From Daphnia pulex (lineage: Eukaryota > Arthropoda > Branchiopoda > Diplostraca > Daphniidae), in the NCBI RefSeq assembly GCF_021134715.1, contig NC_060025.1, positions 8,618,001-8,682,000 of the forward strand: a DNA stretch of 64,000 nt, given 5' to 3'. The notes under the pieces are model-generated. The model ran no database searches, had not been told where the DNA came from, and saw only the letters and a list, made by a program, of their open reading frames with translations. Of the stretch, positions 45,231-58,089 are shown piece after piece. Position 1 is the stretch's first letter. Each line of letters opens with the position of its first letter. A program made the position numbers and the translations under genes.

Positions 45231-46417
45231 TCAAGGCGAAGATTTGACGCGGTTACGCACCTCTTCGACAAGAGCTAAATGTTCTCGACGAGCTTGAGCA
45301 ACTTCAGGAGTGTCCTGGACGGCTGCCGGAGCAGCATGCGCTGTATGCTGGAATTGGACAGGTGCCTCTGGCAATGCATTTGAGATAACTCTAAAGCCAC
45401 CAGCTCCGGCTGTGTAATAGACTACGATTTGTTGGCCGTCGGGATTGATGTAGGCATAGTGGCCCATCTGATTTCCGGCTGCATCACGGAAATTCGAAGC
45501 GGACTGGTCGGCAGTGACGTGACCAAATGCGGCTTGGCCCAGCTCGTCCTGTGAATGGAATTTGCTGATGATGGGTGATGGGACTGGCGCAACCTGGACA
45601 ACAGCTGGAGCAGCAACCGGAAGGGCGTGGACCTCGGCATGGACAGCGGGAGCAACTGGAACAGCGTGAACAGTTGGGAAAGTAGGGAAAGCGTGAGCAG
45701 TTGGTTGGACGACAGGAACAATAGGTTCAACAGGAGCAACATGAACAACTGGAACGGCCGCTTTTTGGTAGCTGTAATAAGTCGGCTGGACATAATGATG
45801 AGCAACTGGTTTGGGTGCTGAATAATAACGGCTAGGGCTACGACGATGACGGCTGCCACCGGCTGCAGCAACAGCGGCCGCATTGCGGGCCTTGGCTTCC
45901 GCCACAGCAGCGAAATGCGCCCGTTTGGCTTCCTCGACTTCGGGAGTGTCGGAAACTTGGACGGGAGCGACGAGTGGAGAAGAATGGACCGACATCGGAG
46001 CTTGGGGCAAATTGTTGGATAGAACGCGGAATCCCCTCGAATCGGCCACATAGCTGACGCGGACTTCTTTGCCTTCCGCGTCGATGTAGGCCCAGCTTCC
46101 GACTTGATTACCCCAGGCGTCACGGAAGTTGGAAGCCGCCTGTCCGGGATAAGCGTAGCCGTAAGAAGCTTGGCCGAGCTCATCTTGGGCGTGGTACTGG
46201 GACATGGAGTACAAGGAGGGCGCCCAGGTGGCCACGGGTACCGGAGCAAAGTTCGCCGATCCAGCACTGACGAACGGATGGAAAGCCGTCAGCTGACAGT
46301 GGCAGACTGAAGCGGCCATAACAAATAATGACAACGCAATCTGTTGAATAAAAAAATGAAGCCGTTACTGAAATGAATTGAAAACTTTAAAGAAGTAAAC
46401 TTACAATTGATTGCATG
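45231..46417 (-). CDS. Cuticle protein with two chitin-binding (RR-type) domains
   Basis: Exon 1 (46417-46406) encodes MQSI; exon 2 (46340-45231) completes the signal peptide (IALSLFVMAASVCHC) and the rest, 373 aa; the intron is 65 bp. Two chitin_bind_4-like domains read YHAQDELGQASYGYAYPGQA...SYVADSRGFRVLSNNLP (about 47-110) and FHSQDELGQAAFGHVTADQS...YYTAGAGGFRVISNALP (about 263-325). Each is followed by the same module, DTPEV..A+R.H.A.V.EA or similar. The linker is rich in Ala, Pro, Val, His and Tyr with AP(V/A)-type repeats and an RHRRS basic patch. Such proteins bind chitin fibres in the arthropod exoskeleton. Two RR units in one protein suggest cross-linking. Confidence 0.92.
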
Positions 46418-46465
46418 TTGATTCGCTTGTAAGTTGCTGGAAAGCGCTGGGAAGGGTAAGGTTTG

Positions 46466-46501
46466 AACTGATTGTACTTCGTTCACGGCGTCCTATTTAT
46501 A
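46466..46501 (-). promoter_or_regulatory. TATA and initiator of the cuticle gene
   Basis: TATAAATA starts at 46501 and TCAGTT at 46471 (A at 46469, 32 bp downstream), both on the minus strand. This is a canonical arthropod core promoter with a 5' UTR of about 52 nt. Confidence 0.8.
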
Positions 46502-49500
46502 CCCGCCGCACAACACTAGCCGAGAGAACAAAAAGATAACCATCGGGAGGACAAGGTCAGGTTCGTAGTTTTCGTTGGGAAAAATCGGAACCGATTTATT
46601 CCGGGATGGGCGTGGATGAGGTCCATTGTTCCTTCCGCCTTTCTAAAAATTTCCAAGAAATAAGGAGACGTCGTTAAAATGTTTGTTCCAAACTGACCTT
46701 GCACCCGCAGTTGGGTGTGTACAACAATGTTGTCCTTTGTAGGCTGTTACACATGGAAGTAACTACTGACAATTTCTCGCATGACTGTCTGCACCGTGAT
46801 GTTGCTGATCGTGCGAACATTTCAGCGACCACACCCCTTTTTTCTTCGTCCATGAGAGCCATCACCTTCACAATATCAGCAGCTCTGCTAATAACTGCTG
46901 AACGAAAACGAACGCTGACCTACTTATAATTTTGTAAAGTGTTTTGGGAACGATTTGAAATCGGTTAGATTTTTGGACCGAAACGGCCTTGAAGATTGCT
47001 GGGTTTATTGTCGGGCTGGTATTTCCAAGTTGTGCTGTGTTTTAGGGTTCATAAACAATGAGACTATTGTCAAACGTAACGAATGTTGTGAAAAGCATTG
47101 TTTTTTTTTTTACCTCCGTTTTCAAAAGGCTGCCTCTACATCCGTGTGAAGCAATTCAGCATTTAGTCTCCTTTATTATCATTTTTCCTTCCGCATCTCT
47201 TGTGAAAATGTATGGGTTATCTAAAGAATTAAAGTTTTAAATTAATCGGAGAAAAATATTTTGCTAACTAATAACGTCATCTATTCATTGACTAACAGTT
47301 TAAAATGATAAGATCACACGCATGAATAGCCTTGCCACTCTTTTGTTACCCAAGATCAATAAAATGAAAAACCAAAACACGCAAGATAGAATCACAAATC
47401 ACTGCCTTGTCAACTGCCTCAACTTGTAGTTGGCAATTCGATTGTAAAAATGAGTTCTCGAACTAAAAAACGTCAGAAAGTTTTGTTTTCACAAATAGTA
47501 TTAAGTGAGACTTTGGTCATTTTAGTCGACTTCGGTGACTTTACGGAAACTAAATAATTGGGGATTGAACTTGGATGAGGTCTTTGATTATAAATCATTT
47601 GCATTTCCCTAGAAAACCAAGCTACAATTCAACATTTTCAGGAAATTTTCCCTCATAAACTACAGAACTAGCTCATAATATATGCTCGCATCTGTTGTTG
47701 GTCAAATGGCCATGGGCCTGCAGATATTCTCATCATAAATATTAAATCAGCACAAATAAAACATGGTTAATGCTGCATGCTACTGCGCAGCAATATTGTT
47801 TGATATCATTCCGCTTTTTCTCATCGCTAACATTCTAACAACGGATTGTCTATAACTACTACGTTTTAATAATTAACATAGTCAGCATCGCGATTCAAAT
47901 GCAGCTGTCTCGGAATCCATGCAAATGGTCTAACTGTACAAACTTGCTCAAGATACCTTTGAATCAAGGAGCATCTCAGCTAGGGGATATTAAACAATAA
48001 ATTTGTCCTAGGTAGAGTACTAGAGTACAAGGAATCTTTGAAGCTAGGAGCACACCAGCTGGCGGAGTTTAAATACAAATTTGACCTCAGTTGCCATGAC
48101 GAGAGTTTACAAACAAGTCAAGCTAAAGCGTAGAATATGGAGTTAATACCTCTGGTTAATACCCCCAAAAATTAAAATTTACGACAGATAAAAATAGTTA
48201 AATTTGATTCACATTTGTCTGTGTGGTTTTTTCGTCGAACGTCTCAAAAGTTGGAGTAATATTCCTAAAGGTATGAAAATCTTTTTGCGATTCACAACAA
48301 AAACAAGAAAGAACTGATAAGAGCCACTCTGAGTCTTCTACTAGTTATTTCATTCGAGAACGAAACCAGATTCACTGGCAAATTGAAAGTTATAAAATTT
48401 CATCCTAAAATGGACTTTTCCGGACGGCATTGCCCTGGCAAGAAGAGCTAGCAAAAAATTTGCTGATCGGTATCAGAAGGGTAATATTTCAAAGAAACTA
48501 GGCAAAGTGATAGAGAGAGGACGTGTCACGAAGAAAGCCAAATTAAAAAGGTCAGCACTAGTGGATGAAGCACTCACTTTTGAATGATCCGTGATAGTTG
48601 TTGGGTCGTAATCGGAGTGGGAAGGTGGTAAAACGTCACGCAAAAGATATGGTTTGTCATGCTGTAACAAACTGAAATCAGATAGCAATATTACAGAATA
48701 TGTGTTAAAATTTGCACATTAAAAAAATATTTTCTTACTTCATCTGAAACAGAGTGATGCATATGTTGTTGATTAAGACAGTTTGCAGCCAATACATCCT
48801 CTTATACATTTGTTCGCAGGAGTCCCAGCACTCAGTCCTTACACCTCATCATTGATGACGTAACATTCTTAGTTATCCCATAACTTTCAAAAACATAACA
48901 AAGAAAACTTGTTATTGGAAATCACAATGCCTTATCAATGACTACTGAATCAACTTCTACCTTCCACATTTCAACATGACGTTACAACTTTTAACACAGA
49001 AAAAGTTGACAAAAAATCGGGGGAGTATAGCATGTTATAGCCAGCAGAAGGTTTTTTAAATGGCAACTTACTAACTGAAAAAGTAGAAATTGGGTAGGAT
49101 AAGTAAGCACGTTAAACGAATAACCGCCCACACTCCTTTGTTTTTGCAACACGATTCACTTGATCACGAAGTCACTAACGCAGTGAAATATGGATTGCAC
49201 GTAACTATTAGTCATTTAGAGTAATGGTAACAATACATACCTAGGGATTTGATTTGTATGGAGAGGAGCACGGCATGGGTTAAGCATGGACATGGAGATG
49301 CCGGACATGGTTCCCAGTTCCCACGTTCTTTTCCAAGTTCCATGAAAATTGAATGAAAAGCTAATACAGCAGACGATTTTAGACAGTCAGGCTATTGCAC
49401 CGCCAGCCCACCAGGAGCTCGTTTTCTGTGATTACTTGAATCTAATTACCATTAGATTTTCCCAATCGACGTGTATTGAAAATTTTCTAAGCAATGAAAA

Positions 49501-49893
49501 AAAGAATATTTTGTTTGAACTACATGGGTGTTGAAAACCAAAACTAATATTCTGTTCAAATTGGTCTATTCCTATTGATACGGGTGACTAAGAGATGGCG
49601 CTTCACAGGATTGGACCAAATGGATCAAAACAAACGAGCTCCATCACACAAACTTGTATTTTGAGATAGAATATGCTAATTTTATTGGTTACACAATCGA
49701 GGATAACAATACATTTTCGTTGCTGCATTCTGACTATAATCTACCACATATGTAATTAAATTAATTACCAAGTAAGTTCTAAAACATTTAGTTAATCGTA
49801 TAATTTCTAGTTTCTTTTTTTTTCTTCAACTACTAAACTCTACCTTACAACCACTACTAAGTCACCGATATTCTTCTTATTCGTTATGAGATC
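46502..49893. other. Intergenic between cuticle and receptor genes
   Basis: Mostly AT-rich. Overlapping frames on both strands at 46516-46929 lack domains. A minus-strand exon candidate lies at about 48576-48675 (LLQHDKPYLLRDVLPPSHSD), bounded by a TTTCAG acceptor and a GTGAGT donor, but no partner exons are clear. Nothing else is recognised. Confidence 0.4.
48576..48675 (-). other. Candidate isolated exon
   Basis: The minus strand reads LLQHDKPYLLRDVLPPSHSD then YDPTTITDHSK, ending at GTGAGT and preceded by TGATTTCAG. A second upstream piece ends HHSVSDE at GTAAG (about 48738). The amino-acid composition is protein-like, but I cannot join the pieces in one confident frame and recognise no family. 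Confidence 0.25.
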
Positions 49894-52200
49894 TTAGATC
49901 TCGACTATAGCGAGTTTCTTTTGCATCGCCAGCAGTTTCCAGTAGATAAGTTCCAACATGAAAACCAAAATTGCTAATCCGATCCCGATCCCCAGAATTA
50001 GAAAGGCGCTAGTCAAATCAGTTAACTTGATAGCAACTGGGCGAGAGACTCCACGTTTGCTGTCGACGAAACAAGCATCTGCCTTTGGTAAGGTAGGAAG
50101 ATTATTCACCCAAAATTTAACAAGGCCACTCTCCCACAAGTCCATCAGTCTGTAAATGTAGTAATTTGTAGTATTGGTTAAAAAAAAGTTCACAAATTGA
50201 TCTGTTTAGGAATTGCCTACCCTCTTCTTATGGTTTTGGTGTACCAAGTTCCCTTTTTATGGAGCAATGAGTAAAATCCAGTCAAAATAGGCAGTGGCTT
50301 CGAAACTTTGAAACGACACGTCCCTTCTTTTTTATAATGAGAACTCACAAACGCAATGGTAAAGGTGTTCATCTAATTCAAAAATAGATTCAAACTGTTA
50401 GTAAGAGTATTAAGACTAAGTCGGACTAAGTAAGCCCTAACAGTAGAAAACTTTAATTACATATGCGTAAGCAAATTGACCAGTTTCCAATTTTGCATTT
50501 AATTTAAACGGATCGACAAATATGCGATCAGGATGAAGTCGCACTTGATCTCCAAGAACCTTATAAATGCCGGATGTTGCTTCCTGATTTTTTTATATAG
50601 TAAAGTTTTAAAAGTAAATTAAATTAAATATTACATAGATTGAATGAATTTTGTGCTTTTACGAGAATTTGTGCTCCAATCGGTGTGTCACTCCTGACAA
50701 CTATTCCAATTTCTGTACTGGCTGCTAATTCTTCTAATGATTCAATAGACGGTTTCAGTTTGGGCGTTGTTAGTGATGAAGTGACAATTCCAGTGTAAGA
50801 ATTGACCAATACCATGGCGCACAAAACCCAGAAACCAGCTAGGATTCGAAATGAGTGGCGACTGAAAGCTTCTCTCCCTCCTATTGTTGCTCAAATAAAT
50901 GATTCGATTATTTAGTGTTCGAAAAAAAAATAAATTGGCAGAAATTTACCTTGATTCGTAAGTGTATTTATTACGTAAATCACGTGGTTACTGGTGGAAA
51001 TAAAGTTCCTTTTTGGTACTGAATTTTCTTTTACGTCACCATCCTGTGGATTATGTTTTGTGTCCGCAGACGTATCGATAAAATTATTTAAATCGTGTCG
51101 AAAATAGATCCAATCAAAAATCTTCATGGCGCCAACAATAACCAAAACGCTGACGAAAATCGACAGCCAAACCTGAAATTATTGGATTGTGAATCTGTCA
51201 ATGAACAATTAGCAAAATTACGCTATTTGATAAAATTCACCCAGGGTTGGAATGGGCGAATAAAAGCGAATAATCTGCTTTCCTCTCCGGGTCTGGGCAA
51301 AACAAGACGAAATCCTTCAGCCCATATAAAAGACGTAAAATCGAATCTTTCTACCCGATCCATGGATAGGAAGAAAGAGGGCACTATTCCATTGATATCC
51401 TAATAATTTTAAATGGCCATTGATTTATTTGTTTATAACCAATTAACCATTGTTTCTTTTTAAATATAAAGCTGATTAGGCCTACAATGTAACCCTCGAT
51501 GTAACCTCTGAATTCTGATTAATTTATGGAGCACAATCTCATCTAAATTACTTGATCGTTTTGAAGTTGGTAAAACGCAGCCGCATGAGTACCTAATTTA
51601 TTGGCTAGAGTTTGATTAATGGGAATGACGGACAACCTGTAAAATGTATAACCATTATGCAATACGTTTAGTTTTTTTCTGGAATTCGACCAAACCAAAG
51701 AGTTAGACTTACTTAAATTTAAATTTTTCTGCTAACCACTTGATTATCTGAAGTGATGATCCAGAATAAGTGAACGTGCCATTAGGTCCTCGAGTCATTA
51801 TTTCAAAAGGAGGATTCTTGAGGAAACAAACGTACAATTTGTGAATTTGGTATTTAAAATTTCGATAAATAGCATAATCGGTAATAACAAGGCTATGCTG
51901 AATTTTCGTTTATTATTAGAAACAATTGTTTTTTAAAGAAATTAAGTATCTGCCCATATGTATAGGCTATAGGCTATTACTTACGTGGAAACCAACGTAA
52001 TTTAAATGAAGTCCGGCCAAATCAGTTTCCGATGTGGAATCAGCGCTCGTTAACAAAAAAGAGGTCGCTAATAATGTCATGGTCATAAATAGCTTTAGAT
52101 TTGTAAGAAACAACCCAAAAACGCTTTTGCTGAAAACCAAAGTCAGCATTTCGAGTTTCGCATCAAGGGCGACAAATGAGATAGTGAAGTTGGGAAACAT
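49894..52200 (-). CDS. Ionotropic receptor (IR-type ligand-gated channel)
   Basis: Nine exons (52200-51985, 51816-51713, 51636-51552, 51399-51241, 51172-50950, 50880-50663, 50583-50461, 50372-50221, 50149-49894) join in phase and give 511 aa. There is no amino-terminal domain, as in divergent IRs. The ligand core S1 includes FTYSGSSLQIIKWLAEKF and DRVERFDFTSFIWAEGFRLV, then PRPGEESRLFAFIRPFQP. TM1 is VWLSIFVSVLVIVGAMKIFDW, TM3 is FWVLCAMVLVNSYTGIVTSS with the SYTG...LTTPK signature, S2 includes EATSGIYKVLGDQVRLHPDR, and TM4 is AFLILGIGIGLAILVFMLEL. IRs are chemosensory cation channels in arthropod sensory neurons. The start is uncertain: the Met at 52200 or the later MTMTLLATSFLLTSA, which is a better signal peptide. 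Confidence 0.9.
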
Positions 52201-53290
52201 CTGTATTTATTGGTTTACTTTTCATCTTGCTGTATAGCACAACTTTATGAATAATTTTTTTTTCATCGATTTATTACCGTAAACCGCGTAAACCGTGAAA
52301 CAAGAGGCAGCTGATGCGTTCCTTGGAAATGCATTGCATTTCAATATTTGATTTAAAAAAAATAATTGGTTTGAAGTCAAGAAACATGTTTGTTTTCCAG
52401 GCTGGGTCTATAGCATGTTACACGCGATGCCCACCGGCTACCGTTATTTAACTATAAATATTCCATCATTGTGTATGTCTGTTTGTTTTTTTGTATTACG
52501 AGCTGCTTTATTCGAGATTCGATTCGAGAATGAGAGAAGACGCTAATTAAATTTTAGTGCAAAAAATTTTCTCTTTGTTGATGATCTCATAGAGCTTGTT
52601 ATCCATTTCAAGTTTAATTCCATTATTGCTCAAAGAAATTAGAGTTTGATAACTTTGTTCGTGGAAAATGTGTTGTCCTTTGTCACCTAGCAACCAAAAG
52701 AACAGTTGCTGTAATATTCCCTCGTGTTCCACTGGTGCGGACTGCTTTAAAATAATTTATTCAAATGTTTTTTGAATTTCCGTGAATTTCAAATCCATGA
52801 GGAATAATAATACTGGCTTTAGGGTTTATAAGGTCAGCAAGGTTAGTAAGAAACAACCCAAAAACGCTTTTGCTGAAGACCAAAGTCAATTTCGAGTTTC
52901 GCATCAAGGGCGACAAATGAGATAGTGAAGTTGGGAAACATCTGTATTTATTGGTTTACTTTTCATCTTGCTGTATAGCACAACTTTATGAATAATTTTT
53001 TTCATCGATTTATTACCGTAAACCGCGTAAACCGTGCAACAAGAGCCAGCTGATGCGTTCCTTGAAAATGCATTGAATTTCAATATTGATTACAAAAAAA
53101 ATAATTGCATGGTTTGAAGACAAGAAACATGTCTGTTTTCCAGGCTGGGTCTATAGCAGGTTACACGCGATGCCCACCGGCTACCGATATTTAACTATAA
53201 ATATTCCATCATTGTGTATGTCTGTTTGTTTTTATTACGAGCTGCTTTATTCGAGATTCGATTCGAGAATGAGAGAAGACGCTAATTAAA
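52102..53290. repeat. Tandem duplication of the receptor 5' end
   Basis: 52102-52551 (receptor exon 1 start and upstream) and 52845-53290 are near-identical, from AAGAAACAACCCAAAAACGC to GAGAGAAGACGCTAATTAAA. The second copy carries a truncated exon-1 remnant with a small deletion in the coding part and cannot encode the receptor start. Identity is high, so it is a recent event. The spacer holds the candidate exon 52547-52724. Confidence 0.85.
52547..52724 (-). other. Candidate terminal exon, unknown protein
   Basis: After a CGCACCAG acceptor-like site the minus strand reads EHEGILQQLFFWLLGDKG and then IFHEQSYQTLISLSNNGIKL up to a stop, with protein-like composition. No partner exon or family is recognised. 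It lies between the two copies of the receptor 5' duplication, so it may be the last exon of a displaced gene. Confidence 0.25.
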
Positions 53291-53709
53291 GTCAGTCGCT
53301 CGCAAGACGCAACTGAATTGAGAATTTCAAGTATTCAAAAGTTTCATTGCGTCACGATCTCCGTCATTTCCCCCTAAATTCACAGCCATCAATTAGACAA
53401 CATTTTGATGCCCTATAGCTATTTTGTTCTCTGATTTCTTTGCGTGTGCCAAAATCTAAATTTTCCAATCAATGAACTGGATTGATCGCAACGTCGTACA
53501 CGGTTTGACATAATTGTATCTCACGTTGAAGAAGTGCTAATCAAATTTCTAATTGTATTTAATGTAGCAGAATCGCCAACGTATGGTAGAAATAGATTCC
53601 ATATATTTATTTGCAACACTTCATTCCACATCAGGGCGGTTGCCGGACCTCGGAGGGTGGGGCAGTGGAGCTGATAACTCTTCCTAATTTTTGAAAAGTT
53701 TTCTCCAAT

Positions 53710-53795
53710 GGATCCTTCACCAGTTGAGGATGTGGCGCTCGCAAAGTTTCATGCATAGATAATAGAGCAAGCGCCACCGGAGGTTCCGCCGGAGT
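53710..53795 (-). repeat. Hairpin core, copy 1
   Basis: On the minus strand it contains CCGGCGGAACCTCCGG, then GTGGCGCTTGC paired with GCGAGCGCCAC, then ATCCTC...GAAGGAT. The central loop is longer here (86-bp core against 79-80 in the others), a difference that shifts reading frame but leaves the stem intact. Confidence 0.7.
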
Positions 53796-55564
53796 AAACG
53801 TTTCGACAATCAAGGTAAAAAATTATTCGTTAAAAGAATTCATGGTCAAGGAAATAGTCTTTATGGAAATACCATAAAGATACCAATATGGAAATACCAT
53901 ACCCTGTGGTAGTTTAAGTCAGAAGTCTTCCTTTTCCTAATCCTTCGTAGTTAACGCAGCCCCACAGTCCATTTTTTTAAATTTTGAATTCGAAAGTTTC
54001 ATTTTGTGGACCAAGCGCCACGATGTCCGTCGTTTCCTGCTCATCACAGCTAATCTATTTTCCGTTATTTTGATCCGTTGAATTGTTGTTTAGTATCGAA
54101 TTCGACTGATGAATTTCACTCGCTTCGTCTGTGGGGTAGCCACGATTTGAATCTTCACGTCCTCGAGCCTTTTTGTTTGACTTTGATTGCGTTGCCGTTT
54201 GTAAGAATAGAATGTTTCAAGTGTCAACCAATGATAACTTGATTGATCAAAAAAATCCCTTAGAAAGTTAGAAATCAAAACAATTCGAGACTCTAAAAAT
54301 ATGAAAGACGACTACCAGATGGCTCTCAAAAAATGTGAAAAAACTACGACGCACCAAACAGAAGTCGCAGCAACTCCCCACAAACGTTCGGGGCACCACC
54401 GCAGGACATTTTGTTTGATGAGTAGTTCATCCGGTTCATTCGTGTTTCGAAAAATGAAATCATGTGCCTAAAACGTTTAACATTATCTTTCTTTTGAAAG
54501 AAAGAAAAGATTCGAATTTCATCTACGTGTTGTGTTTTTTTGCAATTCATTGTGATAGATATCCAGTTAATGATGAAGTATTGACCGGAAATCGATTAAG
54601 CAGCTGAAATGGTCTACATCAGGGGAAAGAATCTGTTGCAATGTGTTGCAGCCATGACAGAGGCTTAAACCATTAGTGCTTCAACCTTTTCACGGCCGAA
54701 TACAACCTCAAAAGGTATTACATACAAGTTCTTGATTTTCCATATCAAATACCTACTAAACTTAATGTCAAATTTATTTTAACCAGATGAGTCCATGCCA
54801 TGTGAACGACAGAACTCTTTCAACCAAAGCTTTACTAGTTCACACCTTCAGATGCTGATGAACATCCCAAGGCGGAAACACCACTATGTAAGTCACAAGT
54901 CTTTACACGATTTCATTGTGCAAGGATGAGAAACATAATTAGTATAAATGAGATGACTTCGAGGTAGGCAAGCATAGCCTTACGACAATTCCTCTTCCCA
55001 GCCAGGGTGTTAGTTTGTTATTAAGCCTTAGAAAAAATTTATTCAAATTTCAACAGTCACATTTTCGATCCTGAGACTTAGGCTATGTTTGATCTTAAAT
55101 TATTTTATAACTGTCTCAGTATGTAAACTGAACTTCCGTCAACAACCAATGGCGAACGATTTCATTTACCATTGAATTCCTCGACATTTTTTGTCTTTTT
55201 CTATCACGGCCTTGGCCTTGTTTATTTCTGCCGAACATCACTTCTTTACCAACATTTTTTGAAAACGATAAATAGCAATTCTGCTCTCGTGCTCACTTGC
55301 CAAAGAAGAACGAATGTTTTCCGAAATACCCAAGTTACTTGACAGTTCAAAAGAAAACTTTCGAGAATTCTCAAATTTCCTATGCGCGACAGACAACAGA
55401 GCGTATGTACGTGGATGATGACGATGGGCTTATTACTGAATGGCTTTTAAATGCCAACCAACTTTTTATGGGTTGTGCTGTCAAAAACCTTTTTTTTTTT
55501 TGCTTTCAATTTGTTGTGTTGTTCCTTCTTTGATGTGTGAAGTTTTCGGGATGTCAGATCAGTG

Positions 55565-55646
55565 GAATGGTTCGCTCTGAGCGCCCGTGTTGAACATGTC
55601 CATGTAAAGAACCTTGAATTATTCAGAATAGCGTCAAGTTGTAGCT
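55565..55646. repeat. 82-bp segment identical between block copies (copy 1)
   Basis: From GAATGGTTCGCTCTGAGCG to AGCGTCAAGTTGTAGCT the sequence is identical to 60776-60857, while surrounding block sequence differs every 5-10 bases. It is followed by a small hairpin, TATACC-ACTA-GGTATA. It could be a small RNA gene, a constrained regulatory element or a gene-conversion patch. Confidence 0.7.
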
Positions 55647-56782
55647 ATACCACTAGGTATAGTCTATGGCTCAACCCTATTCGTTTTGTTTTTCTTTTTA
55701 ATCTGTGATTTTTGCGTAGTTAAGCTTGTAACTGGACTCAGAAAGCATTCTTTTCGCACCAACGCGCCATTAAAATATAAATGCTTGAAATTTTTCAAAC
55801 GAGCATTACGGAAAATTTTACGTCGCACCAGCTCGTGTCAATTTGAATGGCACAAGTCAACTATTTCCCATCTTGCCTTTGATTTTGTTTGTACCATTTT
55901 CGTCATTTGATTTGCAAGAGCGGCGTTTGTTATTATTTTGCTAGAGATCAGGACAGATCAGGACCTTCTTCGACTGCCATAGTTGACATCTCAAGTAATT
56001 GGATATTTTATCGGCTTCATATTATCATCATAAAATGTAGTCTTTAAAATTTATCTTATGAACTTGAATTCTCAAGACCCTATGGATAATCGAATATGGT
56101 TAATTCTTGACAAGCTTATAAAGATAATTTGACTTTAAATCTTTTTTACCGCTGTACACGTGGACGGAAGAGTCGGTTATTTTTCAACTCTCAAAATTTT
56201 ACCATTGTATATAAAGAAACAAATTTCAACTTGCCGCGTTTCGTCGCTTTTTCCTTGTGATTGCTCATTTGTCATAAGCGCCAGAATTTGAATAGAAAAC
56301 GCAATTTTGTGAGTCGGACTCGCGTTTACAATGAAACTTTCTCTTAGTTTGCCTTTTCGTATGGCTGTCGTTCATTAGCCCCAGGTCGTGCGGTGGACAC
56401 TGAGCTAAAGCGCCCATTGAATTGCTTGTGAATACGGATGGACTTGCTTATGACCTTGCCATTACAAAATGTTCTCCCTTGAAATTGTGTTTTGTTGCAT
56501 CATCGATGTCAGATCGATTGATGTCCTTGCGTGGAATATTTTTTGGTGCATTTTTTCGAACAATGAACTTTATTAATGACAAGGTCTTGCGTTATTTGAC
56601 CCAATGTTATCTTACTTATAACATACGCTGCTGAGTTTTTAATTGCAGTAAATGTAGTAAATGCGCCAACGTTAGATGAACTAAACAAACAGTTATTTCA
56701 AGTCGACATCACAGAATTATCATGCACTCAGTGTGCACATCTCGAGACCACGAGACTAAATTTTGTAAAGTCCCTCTCCATG

Positions 56783-56862
56783 GGATCCTTCACCAGTTGA
56801 GGATGTGGCGCTCGCAACGGTTCATCACCAAGGCGAGCGCAACCGGAGGTTCCGCCGGAGTG
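56783..56862 (-). repeat. Hairpin core, copy 2
   Basis: Same three-stem arrangement; the main stem has one mismatch (GTTGCGCTCGC against GCGAGCGCCAC). CGCCAACGTTAG lies about 110 bp away on the plus-strand 5' side, as in the other copies. Confidence 0.7.
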
Positions 56863-56992
56863 GACTAATTAGCTAAAGAAATGGAAAAACATTCGATTCT
56901 ATTATTACAAATGATTTTGCACCGGAACCATCTTCGATGAAGTCAATTGCTCATATTTTCTGTCAACTCGGTATATATAAGTCGAAACGTTA

Positions 56993-57016
56993 GGCGGGAA
57001 ATATAAATCAATTGCA
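56993..57016. promoter_or_regulatory. E2F-like site, copy 1
   Basis: GGCGGGAAATATAAATC with CGAAACGTTA before it. GGCGGGAAA is the reverse of the E2F consensus TTTCCCGCC. The same phrase is conserved at 62215 and 63392. Function unproven. Confidence 0.35.
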
Positions 57017-58089
57017 GACAAAGGCGCGTATAGTTCAGTAAAAAAAATCTCAAATCTACAAATGTTTGCAATCGAACCACGAAACTTCAAATATTGTTTC
57101 TCACTTGGCTGTCGTCACAATTTTGCTATCATTCACTTATTTAAAAAAAAATGAATTGAAAGCAGGGTCGTGTGAAATGGAACAGTAGTTGAATGTATGA
57201 AAATCGAGTTGAGAATGATCTTTCTTGGGCGCGGAAGACAATAAAATGTAGAGAGGAACACTGAGCTTGGATGGCGTAATTTTAAAATGCCCATGTGTTC
57301 CTGATTGCATGAGCACCTTTAATGATTAAAACTTTTTTTTTTATGAGCAATTTGATAGATTTTACGCTGCAGCAGCTCTTGTGAAATTTAATCGTTTCGG
57401 TTAATCACATGCAACCGTTCTGTTGATTCAAATTGCGCAACTTTCACCCTAGGTTTAGTACGAGCGATATTTAATAATTATATTCAATTCTTTTCCCATT
57501 ATTTTGTTATTGCCGAAAGCCCCAGCCACCCTAGCTGAAAGCCTGGCGAAAATAATTTTTGTAATTAATGCGGTCTCACCATATAGCAAGAGTCGAAAAC
57601 ACCGGATTGAGAATTTCAAATACTTGGCATAAGCGCCAGTATTTGAATAGAAAACCAATTTTGGAGTAGGACTCGCGTTGACAATAAATTTTCCTTTAGT
57701 TGCCTTTTTGCCTTTTCGTTTGGCGGCTGTCGTTCATTAGCCCCAGTCTGCGGATGGACACTGAGCTAAAGCGCCTATTGAATTGCTTGTGAATACGGAT
57801 GAACTTGCTTTGGACCTTGCCATCAAAACATGTTCTCCTTTGACATTGTGTTTTGTTGCATCATCGTTGTCAGATCGCAACATCGTACACGATTTGACAT
57901 AATTGTACCTCATGTCGGAGAAGCGCTATTTTAAAATTTCGAATTGTAGATAACTTAGCAGATTCGCCAACGTAAGGTAGACATTGATTCCTCATATTAA
58001 TTCGCCACATTTCTAAAATATTAGGATCAGGAACCTGGAAGTCAGCAGGAATCAATTTTTGCCAAGTCTCTTCCGAGGTCTCTTCCAAT

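Larger units (their letters stand above)
54300..57310. repeat. 3-kb block, copy 1
   Basis: Collinear with 59618-62480. Landmarks are CTACGACGCACCAAACAG, TGATAGATATCCAGTTA, AAGTCACAAGTCTTTACA, the 82-bp identical segment, GTCGTTCATTAGCCCCAG, hairpin core 2, TTAGGCGGGAAATAT and GGAACACT. Confidence 0.8.

Noticed and set aside
45422-46267. 281-codon minus-strand frame inside the cuticle gene
   Set aside because: Alternate-frame shadow of the Ala/Pro/Val-rich coding sequence; the RR domains are in the other frame.
46674-46929. Overlapping frames on both strands near the cuticle promoter
   Set aside because: Both strands open over the same bases, with no domain and no splice evidence.
56422-56634. 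Frame with MLVNTDGL... in the array, with partial matches at 57789 and 61629
   Set aside because: About 30 codons stay similar in two copies, but the third has frame-changing differences and stops, so I do not call it a gene.
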